Below, piece by piece: positions 1 to 9,661 of a DNA stretch of 64,000 bases. The position numbers were made by a program, and so were the translations under genes. The notes beneath the pieces are model-generated. The model was not told the DNA's origin and made no database searches. It saw nothing but the letters and a program-made list of their open reading frames with translations. Numbering within the stretch: position 1 is the first letter of the stretch; the number at the start of each line of letters is the position of its first letter. The stretch is taken from assembly GCA_964527215.1 (NCBI GenBank), contig CAZGNZ010000001.1, positions 62,001 to 126,000 of the forward strand. Direction: 5' to 3'. This DNA comes from CAZGNZ01 sp964527215 (GTDB lineage: Bacteria > Fidelibacterota > Marinisomatia > SCGC-AAA003-L08 > JACNLC01).

Positions 1-1
1 T

Positions 2-1126
2 GCGAGTGTGCTGGGACACAGCTCAACAGGCGTCATTGAAGATGTCCCTCATGGCGTACTGTTCTGGCGCAGCTTTACCCATTTTATCGGCGGAATGGGG
101 ATTATCGTATTCAGTATTGCCATTCTGCCGCTGCTCGGAATGGGCGGAGTGCAGCTGTTTAAAGCAGAAGTTGCCGGACCCGTGGCAGACAAACTGACCC
201 CAAGGGTTCAGCAGACCGCAAAATACCTCTGGGGGATTTATGTCGGATTTGTCGGTCTGGAAACAGTCATCCTGAAACTGGAGGGTCTGACTTGGTTTGA
301 CGCCATGTGCCATGCATTCGGGACCATGGCAACCGGTGGATTTTCCACCAAAAGTGCCAGTATCGGATTTTATCAGTCTGGACTGATTGAATGGACCATC
401 ATTATATTCATGTTCCTGGCTGCCACCAATTTTTCACTTCATTATCAGACCATCACCGCCCGCAGAATCCGGTATTTCCGGGATGCGGAATTTCGGTTCT
501 ATTTTATTGCCACCACTATGTTTGCCCTTATAATCGGCGCAGATATTGCCATCCACCACTACGGTTGGGGACTGGATGCCCTGCGACATGGATTTTTTAC
601 AACGGTTTCCCTGTTTACCACTACCGGATTCGGAACGGAAGATTTTGAAGCCTGGTCACCTCTGTCAAAAACCCTTTCCTTTTTCCTGTTTTTTGTGGGA
701 GGCTGTGCAGGGTCAACCACCGGTGCGCTGAAAGTCATACGTACTATTCTGGTTCTGAAATATCTGCAGCTTGAATTGAGAAAACTGCTTCATCCAAAAG
801 GCGTGTTTCCTTTGACTATTGGAAAGCGCATTATCCCGGACGATGTCGTAAAAAACACTTTGGGATTCTATCTTTTTTACATCTTTATTTTTGTTCTGTC
901 AACCATGATTTTTGCATTTCTGGGAATAGACACCCTCACGTCACTGTCTGCTTCCGCCTCGGCTCTGGGAAATATTGGTCCTGGACTGGGTACTATCGGA
1001 CCGACTGAAAACTGGGGGCACTTTCCGATTCTGGCAAAATGGCTTTCCAGTTTTCTGATGCTGTTGGGCAGGCTGGAAATATTCACTGTAATGGTACTTT
1101 TTAGCAGGAGCTTCTGGAAAAGATGA
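2..1126 (+). CDS. trkH: TrkH/KtrB-family potassium uptake protein, 5' end outside window
   Basis: Inner-membrane subunit of a Trk/Ktr potassium uptake system, which imports K+ through a four-fold pseudo-repeated pore. The reading frame is open to the window edge, and the visible part begins just after the first pore loop, in a conserved stretch ending WRSFTHFIGGMGI. Later pore loops can be recognised as ATGGF, TTTGFG and LGNIGPG, each between hydrophobic segments. About 375 residues are visible, and full TrkH proteins have about 450-490, so the first 100 or so are missing. Its stop overlaps the start of the crotonase gene (ATGA), so the two are probably co-translated although their functions are unrelated. 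A TrkA partner, if there is one, is not in the window. Confidence 0.93.
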   Translation, partial: ASVLGHSSTGVIEDVPHGVLFWRSFTHFIGGMGIIVFSIAILPLLGMGGVQLFKAEVAGPVADKLTPRVQQTAKYLWGIYVGFVGLETVILKLEGLTWFDAMCHAFGTMATGGFSTKSASIGFYQSGLIEWTIIIFMFLAATNFSLHYQTITARRIRYFRDAEFRFYFIATTMFALIIGADIAIHHYGWGLDALRHGFFTTVSLFTTTGFGTEDFEAWSPLSKTLSFFLFFVGGCAGSTTGALKVIRTILVLKYLQLELRKLLHPKGVFPLTIGKRIIPDDVVKNTLGFYLFYIFIFVLSTMIFAFLGIDTLTSLSASASALGNIGPGLGTIGPTENWGHFPILAKWLSSFLMLLGRLEIFTVMVLFSRSFWKR

Positions 1127-1899
1127 ATACTATCAAATTGAATATCAACAATAAAATCGCAACCGTCACCATTAACCGACCGGACAGTCTTAATGCACTG
1201 AATGGAGAGGTTTTGACAGACATGACTGAAACCTTCGAGTCATTGAAACAGACCGGTGAGGTTGGCGTGGTAATTCTCACGGGTGCAGGAGAAAAGGCGT
1301 TTATTGCCGGAGCGGATATCAAGGAAATGAGCCGCATGACGCCTGAAGAAGCATACGAATATTCCAGGAAAGGTCAGCGTCTTACAGAACTGATAGAGAC
1401 GTTTCCCAAACCGGTCATTGCCGCGGTAAACGGATATGCCCTGGGCGGTGGATGTGAGTTTGCAATGGCCTGCCATATTCGATATGCAGGAGAGAATGCG
1501 GTTTTCGGACAACCTGAAGTCGGCCTTGGACTTATCGCGGGTTTTGGCGGAACTCAGAGACTTCCGCGGCTGATCGGGAAAGGCCGTGCGCTGGAACTGC
1601 TGCTCAGCGGGAGAAATATTCGCGCTGAACAAGCCTGTCAGTGGGGACTGGTGAATGCCGTCTGTCCTGCTGAGGAACTCATCCCTGCTGTTGAAAAACT
1701 GGCTTCCGGAATATTGAGAAACGGACCTGCCGCGGTAGCACTATCGGTTTCAGCCGTAAATCAGGGACTCGACTCTCCCTTGGAAAAAGCTTTGGAGATT
1801 GAAGCTGACCAGTTCCGTGAAGTATTCCGCACGTCCGATAAAGACGAAGGACTGCAGGCATTTGTTGAAAAGCGTAAACCGGTTTTCACAGGTGAATGA
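1123..1899 (+). CDS. Enoyl-CoA hydratase/isomerase (crotonase) family protein
   Basis: A 258-residue crotonase-fold enzyme, probably a short-chain enoyl-CoA hydratase that adds water to trans-2-enoyl-CoA in beta-oxidation or butyrate-type pathways. The oxyanion-hole elements are present (AGADIKEM near 62-69, and GGGCE at 108-112). Both catalytic glutamates of the hydratase class are in place, E112 in GGGCE and E132 in GQPEVGLG. The family's usual FVEKRKP tail is also present. The start overlaps the trkH stop by four bases. No thiolase, acyl-CoA dehydrogenase or 3-hydroxyacyl-CoA dehydrogenase lies nearby, so the substrate cannot be fixed from context. Retention of both glutamates argues against an isomerase-only or dehalogenase-type member. 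Confidence 0.9.
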   Translation: MNTIKLNINNKIATVTINRPDSLNALNGEVLTDMTETFESLKQTGEVGVVILTGAGEKAFIAGADIKEMSRMTPEEAYEYSRKGQRLTELIETFPKPVIAAVNGYALGGGCEFAMACHIRYAGENAVFGQPEVGLGLIAGFGGTQRLPRLIGKGRALELLLSGRNIRAEQACQWGLVNAVCPAEELIPAVEKLASGILRNGPAAVALSVSAVNQGLDSPLEKALEIEADQFREVFRTSDKDEGLQAFVEKRKPVFTGE

Positions 1900-2277
1900 A
1901 TCGAGTGTAAACACAATCACAACAGCCTTACATGTTTAGAAAAGCATGTCTGACAGGGTGATTCGATCACAGATTTTATTCCTTACTCAATTGTCTCAAC
2001 GATGTGACACTGTATTAGCATTCTTTTACCGGATTCCATGAAACAGTGACATGAGTAAGGGGCGTTTACTGAAACAGTCCAAACCTTTCAGCAGAAGCAT
2101 TCCCGGATAGGGAAGTGTATGTTAATATACAGCCTTCATATTGAACGGTTGGGTTTTCAGGATTTGATTTCGGAAGTTTTGAAAATGGTACAGGTAGGCA
2201 TATTATCAAACCGTCATTTCTGGGTATATTAGAAGCCCGTTTAATACATAATCTCAGGCAGATAATAATCACGATCA
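1900..2277. other. Intergenic region upstream of the hybrid kinase
   Basis: No convincing gene is seen in this stretch. It ends with a possible sigma70-type promoter (2179-2206) for the kinase. An 8-base inverted pair, CTTACTCA near 1982 and TGAGTAAG near 2051, is too short and too far apart to call. Confidence 0.5.
2179..2206 (+). promoter_or_regulatory. Possible sigma70-type promoter of the REC-PAS-GAF kinase
   Basis: TTGAAA (2179-2184) is separated by 16 bases from TATTAT (2201-2206), about 70 bases before the ATG at 2278. This is a pattern match only. Confidence 0.35.
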
Positions 2278-4770
2278 ATGGATAAAAAACGCATCTTTAT
2301 TATTGAAGACGAACCCATCTTTGCAGAGGATTTGAAGTGCCGTCTGGAAAAAATGAATTATCAGGTCATTGGAGTTTCGCACAATGGGGAAGATGCTCTT
2401 AAAAAGCTGAGCACCACGCAGTCCGACCTGGTCATCACCGATATACAGCTTCCGGGTTCAATGGACGGAATAGAAGTCTCGGAAACGATCCGAGTGAGGT
2501 ACAATACGCCTGTAATATTTTTAACAGCCTATTCCTCTCAGGAGATCATTGACCGGGTAAAAGTCACAAAGCCTGCCGGATTCATTCTAAAGCCATTCCG
2601 AGACGAGGAACTGAACTCCATTATTCAGATTGCCCTGTATCAGCATAACAATGCTCTGCAGATTCACAGCACTGAAACCCGCTATCGCTCATTCATCGAA
2701 AATGCATTTGAAATTTTTATCATCCTGGATGATGACGGGGTATTTCTGTTTATCAGTGACTCGATCAATCGCGTCATGGGGTATATTCCTGAAGAACTGA
2801 TCGGAACGAATATTATTGAGATAATCAATGAAAAGGACCGTCAGAATTTTCAGGATTATTTTTCGGACGTCAAGGCTGCCGTTCAGGGATTTCAATCGGT
2901 TGAGCTGAATCTTACTCACCGGGACCGCACCGAATTGATTCTGGAAATTACGGGAACCAATCTGCTCAGCGATCCGGCGGTACGCGGTATCATTCTGAAT
3001 GCCCGTGATATCACACCCCGCCGGCTGGCGGAGATACGTAATGAGCGGAAGGGTGTGCAGCAGGAAAAACTCCTGCAGACCGCTCAAAATGTTGCCGCAA
3101 AACTTGAGCTGGATGAGGTCTTGAAACAGATTACCCACGAAGCCAATGAACTGCTTGAATCCCAGAGCAGTACTCTGTACCTGCTGGAGGACGAAAACAC
3201 ACTGAAACCGGTTGTCGCGGACGATCCGGAATTCGAGAATGAAATTCTTGCACAGACGATTGATGTCAATGAAAGTTACACCGGCCAGGCCGTCATGTTA
3301 AAAAAATGCATGTTTTTTAACGAGCCGGATTCAGATGTGAAAGGTGTTCAGATCGCGGGGACGCCGGAAGAATTGGATGAATGCATCATTGTGGCCCCGT
3401 TGGTCATGGATGATGTCTGTATCGGCGCATTGTGCGTTTCCCGAATAGGATGCTTTTTTACGGATGAGGACAAAACACTGGTCGGGATGTTTGCCAGTTT
3501 TGCGTCCATTGCATTGAAAAATGCGCAGTCATTTGATAACCTGCAGCAGGAAATCCGGCGTCATAAGAAAACCACCAATGAGTTGACTTCCCTGAAGGAA
3601 AATCTGGAAAAAATGGTTGATCAGCGAACTGCCGAACTTCAGATGGAGCGGGACTTGTTTATTGACGGTCCGGTGGCAACGGTTTCATGGAGGAAACAGA
3701 CTCAGGACAAGTCAGAGGTATTGTATGTTTCTCGGAATATTCAAAATTTCGGGCTAAATCCGGACGATATCCTGTCGGGTGAGGTGGATTACAGACATGC
3801 CATATTCCCTGAAGATCAGGAGAGGATTCATGAGCAGTGCAGGAAATATTCACAGGAAGAACGGTCATACTGGGAGTTGGAATATCGGGTAAAAGCGGCA
3901 GATCAAAGCACACAATGGATATACGAATTTGTGCGTCGTCATCATTCCAAAGGGCAGTCTATTCCCGAGTATTACCATTGCTATCTTTTAAATATTACGG
4001 ATGTGCGCAGAGCCCAGGCAGAACTGCATGACAAGCAGGCGCAGCTGGCACACTCCGGCCGTCTGGCGCTCCTTGGGGAAATGGCGACGGGGGTAGCCCA
4101 TGAACTGAACCAGCCCCTAGCCATTATTCGGGCAGAATCTGAACTGCTTAAAATTTCACTCCGCAAAACAGAAGGATTTGATGATATCCAAAGTGAGTTG
4201 GATACCATTATCGATCAGGTTGACCGTGCCGCCGATATTATCGATCATGTTCGGCATTTCGCAAGAGTTGATTCCGATCCAGTCCTTCGTCCGACCAACA
4301 TCATTGAACCAATTGAAGAAAGTCTTGTGTTTTTCAGCAAGCAGTTTGCAAATCACAACATCAAGCTTACGACTCATTTCGAGGAGGAGCTGCCGTTGGT
4401 ACTGGTGCACTCCCAGCGTTTTGAACAGATAGTTGTAAATTTCCTTTCCAATGCCCGGCATGCAGTGGACTGCATGGATTCAGATGCATCTGAAGAGACT
4501 GAAAAAATTGTAGATATTCATATCTTTTCAAACCAGTCCTCTAATGCAGTGGTGATGGAAATTAGCGACAATGGAATCGGTATGACACCGGAAGAACGTG
4601 CAAAATGCCAGGAACCCTTTTATACCACCAAAAAGAAAGGGGAAGGCACCGGGCTTGGGCTCGCGATCGTAAAAAATATTGTTAATGAGTTCGATGGTGA
4701 ATTCCAGATTGAAAGCAAAAAATTCAAAGGGTCAATCATGCGGGTAACAATCCCTGCAAGTCCTGCCTGA
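2278..4770 (+). CDS. Sensor histidine kinase with N-terminal receiver, PAS and GAF domains
   Basis: An 830-residue soluble signalling protein without membrane segments. Domains in order: CheY-like receiver (about 1-120; acidic pair E10/D11, phospho-acceptor D55, T83, K105); PAS (about 135-260); GAF (about 270-430); a short coiled coil (about 430-465); a second PAS (about 470-590); HisKA with the phospho-acceptor H608 in a GVAHELNQPL box; and HATPase_c with an N-box around FLSNARHAV, DNGIGM, and GEGTGLGL. An N-terminal receiver on a kinase suggests it is itself phosphorylated by an upstream kinase, or acts as a relay. No separate response regulator lies beside it, so its output partner is elsewhere. 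The ATG at 2278 is the first codon before the receiver strand and fits well. Confidence 0.9.
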   Translation: MDKKRIFIIEDEPIFAEDLKCRLEKMNYQVIGVSHNGEDALKKLSTTQSDLVITDIQLPGSMDGIEVSETIRVRYNTPVIFLTAYSSQEIIDRVKVTKPAGFILKPFRDEELNSIIQIALYQHNNALQIHSTETRYRSFIENAFEIFIILDDDGVFLFISDSINRVMGYIPEELIGTNIIEIINEKDRQNFQDYFSDVKAAVQGFQSVELNLTHRDRTELILEITGTNLLSDPAVRGIILNARDITPRRLAEIRNERKGVQQEKLLQTAQNVAAKLELDEVLKQITHEANELLESQSSTLYLLEDENTLKPVVADDPEFENEILAQTIDVNESYTGQAVMLKKCMFFNEPDSDVKGVQIAGTPEELDECIIVAPLVMDDVCIGALCVSRIGCFFTDEDKTLVGMFASFASIALKNAQSFDNLQQEIRRHKKTTNELTSLKENLEKMVDQRTAELQMERDLFIDGPVATVSWRKQTQDKSEVLYVSRNIQNFGLNPDDILSGEVDYRHAIFPEDQERIHEQCRKYSQEERSYWELEYRVKAADQSTQWIYEFVRRHHSKGQSIPEYYHCYLLNITDVRRAQAELHDKQAQLAHSGRLALLGEMATGVAHELNQPLAIIRAESELLKISLRKTEGFDDIQSELDTIIDQVDRAADIIDHVRHFARVDSDPVLRPTNIIEPIEESLVFFSKQFANHNIKLTTHFEEELPLVLVHSQRFEQIVVNFLSNARHAVDCMDSDASEETEKIVDIHIFSNQSSNAVVMEISDNGIGMTPEERAKCQEPFYTTKKKGEGTGLGLAIVKNIVNEFDGEFQIESKKFKGSIMRVTIPASPA

Positions 4771-4912
4771 TCCCACTTCATTACTCCCGTATATTTTATA
4801 CTTTTCTCCCAGCGAATACACCTTGTTACAATATATCCTCATTCTGTTTTACACTGGATTTTTTAAGTTCAATGGTTCAATATTCTATTTAAACCTGAAT
4901 TTAGGAATGTTT

Positions 4913-7900
4913 ATGAAGCTCGAAATTATCGCAATCTCAGCCTTTCTGTTTGCAACATTATCCGCTGCTCCGCAGATTGAACTGATGCAGGATCAACCTG
5001 GCAGTCAGACCATCTCGCTGCAAGTGGGTGAAATTCAGATTAACCCGGAACAGGGGTTTTCCCGTCTTCAAATGGATGATGCCGGATACCATCAGACTGA
5101 AGGACTGCCGGAAATTCCTCGTATCTCTTTTCTGTTTGAAGTGGATCCCTACACCGAATATGAATTCAGTATGACAGTGCTGCAGAGCCACACTGTCGAA
5201 GATATTCTGCTGTTTCCGGTTCAGCCTCAAAACAGCACCAGCCTGCTTCAGGATGAGGACTTTTATCAGACTGCCGTGGATTATCCCGCAGAACGGCTTC
5301 AGGTGTCTGAGCGACAGACAATGCGGGGGGTGGAAATTGTAACGGTTCTGGTGACTCCGTTCCGTTATAATCCGGCTGCGAGGGTATTGACAGTATATGA
5401 TGAAGTGGACGTCAATGTGACTGAGATTGGACCGCGCAGTGAAAGAATGTCGCATGAAATGCCCGCTTCTCGAACATTCGACCAGCTTTACAGCAGTCTG
5501 ATCATCAATTATAATCCTGATCGTCCCGCGGAAGATTACCAGACACCATGTGTCCTTTATATCTGCGGCGGATCATCCGAATCCCATTACTACACCCAGC
5601 AGCTCCTTGAATGGCGCGAGCGGAGAGGGTATGAAGTGCATTCAGTGTCCACTTCTGAAACCGGCTCTTCGACAAGTAATATCAAAAGCTATATTCAGAA
5701 CGCGTACAACACCTGGTCCAATCCTCCGGAAATTGTTGGATTGATTGGAGATGTCGGTGGATCATTCAATATCCCCACCTATACTGAATACTGGTCCGGC
5801 TACTATGGAGATGGTGATCATCCCTATTCTCAACTTGATGGGAACGATATCCTGCCGGAAGTTCTTATCGGTCGCATTTCGGTGAATAACTCAACAGAAC
5901 TTTCTCTCGTCATTGATAAGACCCTTAATTATGAAAAAGCCAATTTTATGGAGAACAACTGGTTTGAACGGGCAGCCTTGGTAGGCGACCCCAGCAGCTC
6001 CGGAATCTCTACCTGGATATCCAATGCGTATATCGCAAATATCATGGAAAACTACGGGATGGAAGATGTACGGACAAATCTGGGACAGGGTAATTATGAA
6101 AGCTGGATGGAAAACCAATTGGCAGAAGGGCTGTTGTATTTCAATTACCGCGGTTATATCGGAACCAGCGGATTTGACGCCAACGACATCAATTCCGTGA
6201 ATAACGGGTACATGACACCGTTTTGTACATTTATTACCTGCGGAACCGGCAGCTTCTCAGGTACAGCACTGTCTGAAAGCTTTCTGCGTGCCGGAACCAT
6301 GAGCAACCCTAAAGGCGGTGTGGCGGCCATTGGAACATCCACATTAGGGACTCACACCATGTTCAATAATATTGTGGATATGGGATTTTACGACGGTCTG
6401 TTCAGCAAAGGCGTGGAAACAGCGGGCGGTGCCCTGGCATCCGGAAAACTGGCACTATACCACACTTATCCCGATGATCCAGCAGATCGGGTCAGCATTT
6501 TTACCCACTGGAACAACCTGATGGGAGATCCAGCGCTTTACCTGTGGACTGATACACCTGTCATCCCAACGGTAATGTATCCGAACGAAATCAGTATTGG
6601 GACCAACTTCATTGATGTTCTGGTACTCAGTGATACTGTTTCACCCATTGAGGGTGCCGTTGTTACTCTGATTAATAACTCAGAATCCATTCATCTCAGT
6701 GTGCTGACCGATGAAATGGGTCTGGCAACCATCATGCTGCCGACCGATGTTTCCGGTGATGTGGATATTATTGTTACCTGCAGAAATGTCAAGCCCCATG
6801 AAGGAACATTTACGATAACAGATAATGGACCGTCCGTGAATATTCTGGCGGATGGCATAATTGTGAATGACGCAGCAGGAAATGGAAACGGATTTCTGAA
6901 TCCCGGTGAATCCGTTCAGCTGGATATTCCGGTTCAGAATTTTGGATCAGAAACTGCATCCGGCCTGGTAATCAGCCTGATCAGCGGAACAGAGCAGGCC
7001 GTTGTTCTGAACGAGCCGGCAGAGGTGGAAGCACTGAATCCGGATGAGGTTTATCATTTCATGCCGGAACTGTCTCTGGAAAGCAATGTGATCTGGGGAA
7101 CCGATCTGGATCTGAGAGTAGAACTGATATCTGAAGAAGACGAGGTCTGGTCCGGTGTTGCGCCCCTGAACCCTGAAGCCGCATGGATTCTGGTGGATCA
7201 CCTCACGATAGAAGGCGGTGCTTTATATCCGGGAACGACTGGAGCATTCCAGGTGGCAGTTACCAATGCAGGAAGTATGGACCTGACGGATCTTTCCATC
7301 AGTGCATTTTTTGCCGGGTCAATGCTTGAAATATCTGACGAACCAACCTCAATTGATGTCATTCATCCCCATGAAACTGTGACAGCGGAAGGATCATTCA
7401 CCGTCACTGCAGACGGCGATATCATCAACGGATCGGTTTTCAACCTCGATTTCCGGATTGCAACACCGGATGGCTATGACCAGGTAGTGGGACACAGTAT
7501 TGAGATTGGAATTTCCGGATCCGGTGATCCTGTGGGTCCGGATGCCTATGGCTATTACATCTATGACTCCGAGGACACCAATTACAATCTTGCACCGGTG
7601 TATGATTGGATTGAGATTGATCCTGGCTACGGTGGCAGTGGAATCAGTCTCAATCTGGATGATGACGGAAACGGTCATCCAACCAATACAACGCCCGCAT
7701 ATATCAATCTTCCTTTCCCGTTTACATTCTATGGTGTTGACTACAATGAAGTAACTGTCTGTGCCAACGGCTGGATTTCGTTTGGCCATTCCGTTATGGT
7801 TTCATTCCGTAATTATCCCGTTCCGGGTGCAGGCGGTCCGTCTCCCATGGTTGCTGCATTCTGGGATGATCTGGAAACCAACAGCGGGGGACAGGTATAT

Positions 7901-9379
7901 TATGAAATTGATGCTGTCAACGGACGGGTGATCATTCAGTGGGGGGACATGAGAACCCACGATGAAAACGATGTGGAAACATTCCAGATTATCCTCTATG
8001 ATACGATGACGCCTACCGGAGATGATGAAATCAAGATCCAGTACAAGGAAGTCAATAACACAACCACCGGGAACTACAGTTCCTATACTCCCATTCACGG
8101 ATGCTACAGTACCGTTGGTATTGAAAATCATCTGGGGACGGTCGGACTGCAGTATTCATTCGATAATCAGTATCCTGTATCCGCAGCAGAACTCAGTGAC
8201 GGACTGGCACTGTTCATCACAACCCGCCTGCCCGAAGCACTGCCGCATCCGGCCCTTGCATACGGACCGGACCAGTTTGATGTTACCATCAGTGATGAAA
8301 TGATTTATTCCGGATCAATGGATATAGAGAATATTGGTGAAGAAGGATCACTGCTCTACTATTCCATTTCAAAATCTCCATTTTCCGTCCCGGGTCCGTC
8401 TGACGTATTTGGTCACCACTGGAATGATACTGATATGAATCAGGATTTTGGATTTGAGTGGATAGATATTTCAGAAGATGGAACCCAGCTAGAATTTGAC
8501 CACAATGACACCGCAGCGGATCCCATTGACATCGGGTTTGAGTTTCCATTTTTCGATTCACTATACACCCAGTGCATTGTTAATCCCAACGGGTGGATTG
8601 GGTTTGGGGAGGATGAAAACACCTGGCAGAACATCGGAATTCCCTCATACAACGCACCCGGCCCGGCCCTGATGCCGTTTTGGGATGATTTGAATCCAGT
8701 TAACAACGCCAATTCAAATGCGATGGAGGGATATGTCTACTATCACAGTACACCGGAGCGTTTGGTGGTTTGGTTTGATCATGTGGCACACTGGTCCGGA
8801 GAAATAGACGGCAATTACGATTTCCAGGCTGTATTGTATCCGAACGGTGAATTCCAGTACAGTTATTCCGATCTGGAAGGACGCATTGACCGCTGTACAA
8901 TTGGATTCCAGAATGGTGACGGCACAGACGGAATTCAGGTGGTTCACGACAACGATTACGTGCATGAAAACCTGACCGTCAAATTCAAAACGGCCCCAGA
9001 CTGGCTGAATATGACACCGTCCAGCGGAACGCTGTTTGGTGAAATACCAGAAGGCGAATCCGTAACCCTTTATCTCTCGGTTGACGGAAATGGCATGATG
9101 GCTGGAGTTTATGAATCATTTATCCTGCTCAGTTCCAATGCAGGTCCCACACAGCTGATTCCGTTTAATATCACCATCGATCCTGTATTCACAATCATAC
9201 CGGGTGATCTCAACAGTGATGAAGAAGTGAATGTTCTGGATGTTGTATCGCTGGTGGAGATTATTGTGGACCAGCTTACTCCCTCCAATGAAGTATTTCT
9301 CGCGGCGGATGTCAATGAGGACGGTTTACTGGATGTTATTGATATCGTGATAATTGTCAACATGATAATCGGAGAGTAA
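4913..9379 (+). CDS. Secreted peptidase C25 (gingipain-like) protein with duplicated beta domains and dockerin tail
   Basis: A 1488-residue exported protein. The start at 4913 is chosen because AGGA (4903-4906) lies six bases ahead and the first 18 residues form a clean signal peptide; an upstream in-frame start would add 30 unlikely residues. Order: gingipain-type propeptide (about 20-200); C25 caspase-like domain (about 205-545) with candidate nucleophile C443 in TCGTGSF; Ig-like and CARDB-like repeats (about 550-870); two related jelly-roll-like domains (about 879-1105 and 1176-1355), each with an NGWI-F-G core and a PFWDD/AFWDD motif; and a type I dockerin pair (about 1428-1488) with two calcium loops, GDLNSDEEVN and ADVNEDGLLD. 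The usual gingipain NYTGHG histidine aligns with Y415 in NYRGYIG, so activity is uncertain. No type IX C-terminal sorting domain follows the dockerin. Confidence 0.88.
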   Translation: MKLEIIAISAFLFATLSAAPQIELMQDQPGSQTISLQVGEIQINPEQGFSRLQMDDAGYHQTEGLPEIPRISFLFEVDPYTEYEFSMTVLQSHTVEDILLFPVQPQNSTSLLQDEDFYQTAVDYPAERLQVSERQTMRGVEIVTVLVTPFRYNPAARVLTVYDEVDVNVTEIGPRSERMSHEMPASRTFDQLYSSLIINYNPDRPAEDYQTPCVLYICGGSSESHYYTQQLLEWRERRGYEVHSVSTSETGSSTSNIKSYIQNAYNTWSNPPEIVGLIGDVGGSFNIPTYTEYWSGYYGDGDHPYSQLDGNDILPEVLIGRISVNNSTELSLVIDKTLNYEKANFMENNWFERAALVGDPSSSGISTWISNAYIANIMENYGMEDVRTNLGQGNYESWMENQLAEGLLYFNYRGYIGTSGFDANDINSVNNGYMTPFCTFITCGTGSFSGTALSESFLRAGTMSNPKGGVAAIGTSTLGTHTMFNNIVDMGFYDGLFSKGVETAGGALASGKLALYHTYPDDPADRVSIFTHWNNLMGDPALYLWTDTPVIPTVMYPNEISIGTNFIDVLVLSDTVSPIEGAVVTLINNSESIHLSVLTDEMGLATIMLPTDVSGDVDIIVTCRNVKPHEGTFTITDNGPSVNILADGIIVNDAAGNGNGFLNPGESVQLDIPVQNFGSETASGLVISLISGTEQAVVLNEPAEVEALNPDEVYHFMPELSLESNVIWGTDLDLRVELISEEDEVWSGVAPLNPEAAWILVDHLTIEGGALYPGTTGAFQVAVTNAGSMDLTDLSISAFFAGSMLEISDEPTSIDVIHPHETVTAEGSFTVTADGDIINGSVFNLDFRIATPDGYDQVVGHSIEIGISGSGDPVGPDAYGYYIYDSEDTNYNLAPVYDWIEIDPGYGGSGISLNLDDDGNGHPTNTTPAYINLPFPFTFYGVDYNEVTVCANGWISFGHSVMVSFRNYPVPGAGGPSPMVAAFWDDLETNSGGQVYYEIDAVNGRVIIQWGDMRTHDENDVETFQIILYDTMTPTGDDEIKIQYKEVNNTTTGNYSSYTPIHGCYSTVGIENHLGTVGLQYSFDNQYPVSAAELSDGLALFITTRLPEALPHPALAYGPDQFDVTISDEMIYSGSMDIENIGEEGSLLYYSISKSPFSVPGPSDVFGHHWNDTDMNQDFGFEWIDISEDGTQLEFDHNDTAADPIDIGFEFPFFDSLYTQCIVNPNGWIGFGEDENTWQNIGIPSYNAPGPALMPFWDDLNPVNNANSNAMEGYVYYHSTPERLVVWFDHVAHWSGEIDGNYDFQAVLYPNGEFQYSYSDLEGRIDRCTIGFQNGDGTDGIQVVHDNDYVHENLTVKFKTAPDWLNMTPSSGTLFGEIPEGESVTLYLSVDGNGMMAGVYESFILLSSNAGPTQLIPFNITIDPVFTIIPGDLNSDEEVNVLDVVSLVEIIVDQLTPSNEVFLAADVNEDGLLDVIDIVIIVNMIIGE

Positions 9380-9490
9380 ATTTCTCCGGAATTTCACCTG
9401 ACGCAATCAACCGGGCTGCTGTCCGTCATTGATTGAATCCGTCATTTGGCATGTCGGCGAAATAAATAACGACCCGATTGATTACTGATA

Positions 9491-9517
9491 CCCCCTCCCG
9501 ACAGCTGACGGGCGGGG
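9491..9517. other. GC-rich hairpin downstream of the C25 protease gene
   Basis: CCCCCTCCCG and CGGGCGGGG can pair around an AT-richer loop of about eight bases. No T-run follows, so this is not an intrinsic terminator by itself. Confidence 0.4.
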
Positions 9518-9553
9518 AAATTCATTGATTCTGCATCGTTGGTCATTTGTTTT

Positions 9554-9575
9554 AAGCCCCGGATTTCCGGGGCTT
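9554..9575. terminator. Rho-independent terminator between convergent genes
   Basis: AAGCCCCGG and CCGGGGCTT pair around a short loop, followed by T residues on the plus strand and preceded by an A-rich flank. It sits between the C25 protease gene (plus) and the histidine kinase gene (minus) and could end transcripts from both sides. Confidence 0.8.
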
Positions 9576-9661
9576 TATCTCAGGAGTAATTACCTGAAAA
9601 TCGTACGGACAGTGTGAATGGATTTGGCTGCCGGAAAATACTTGTTCAAGAAGTCCTGTGG

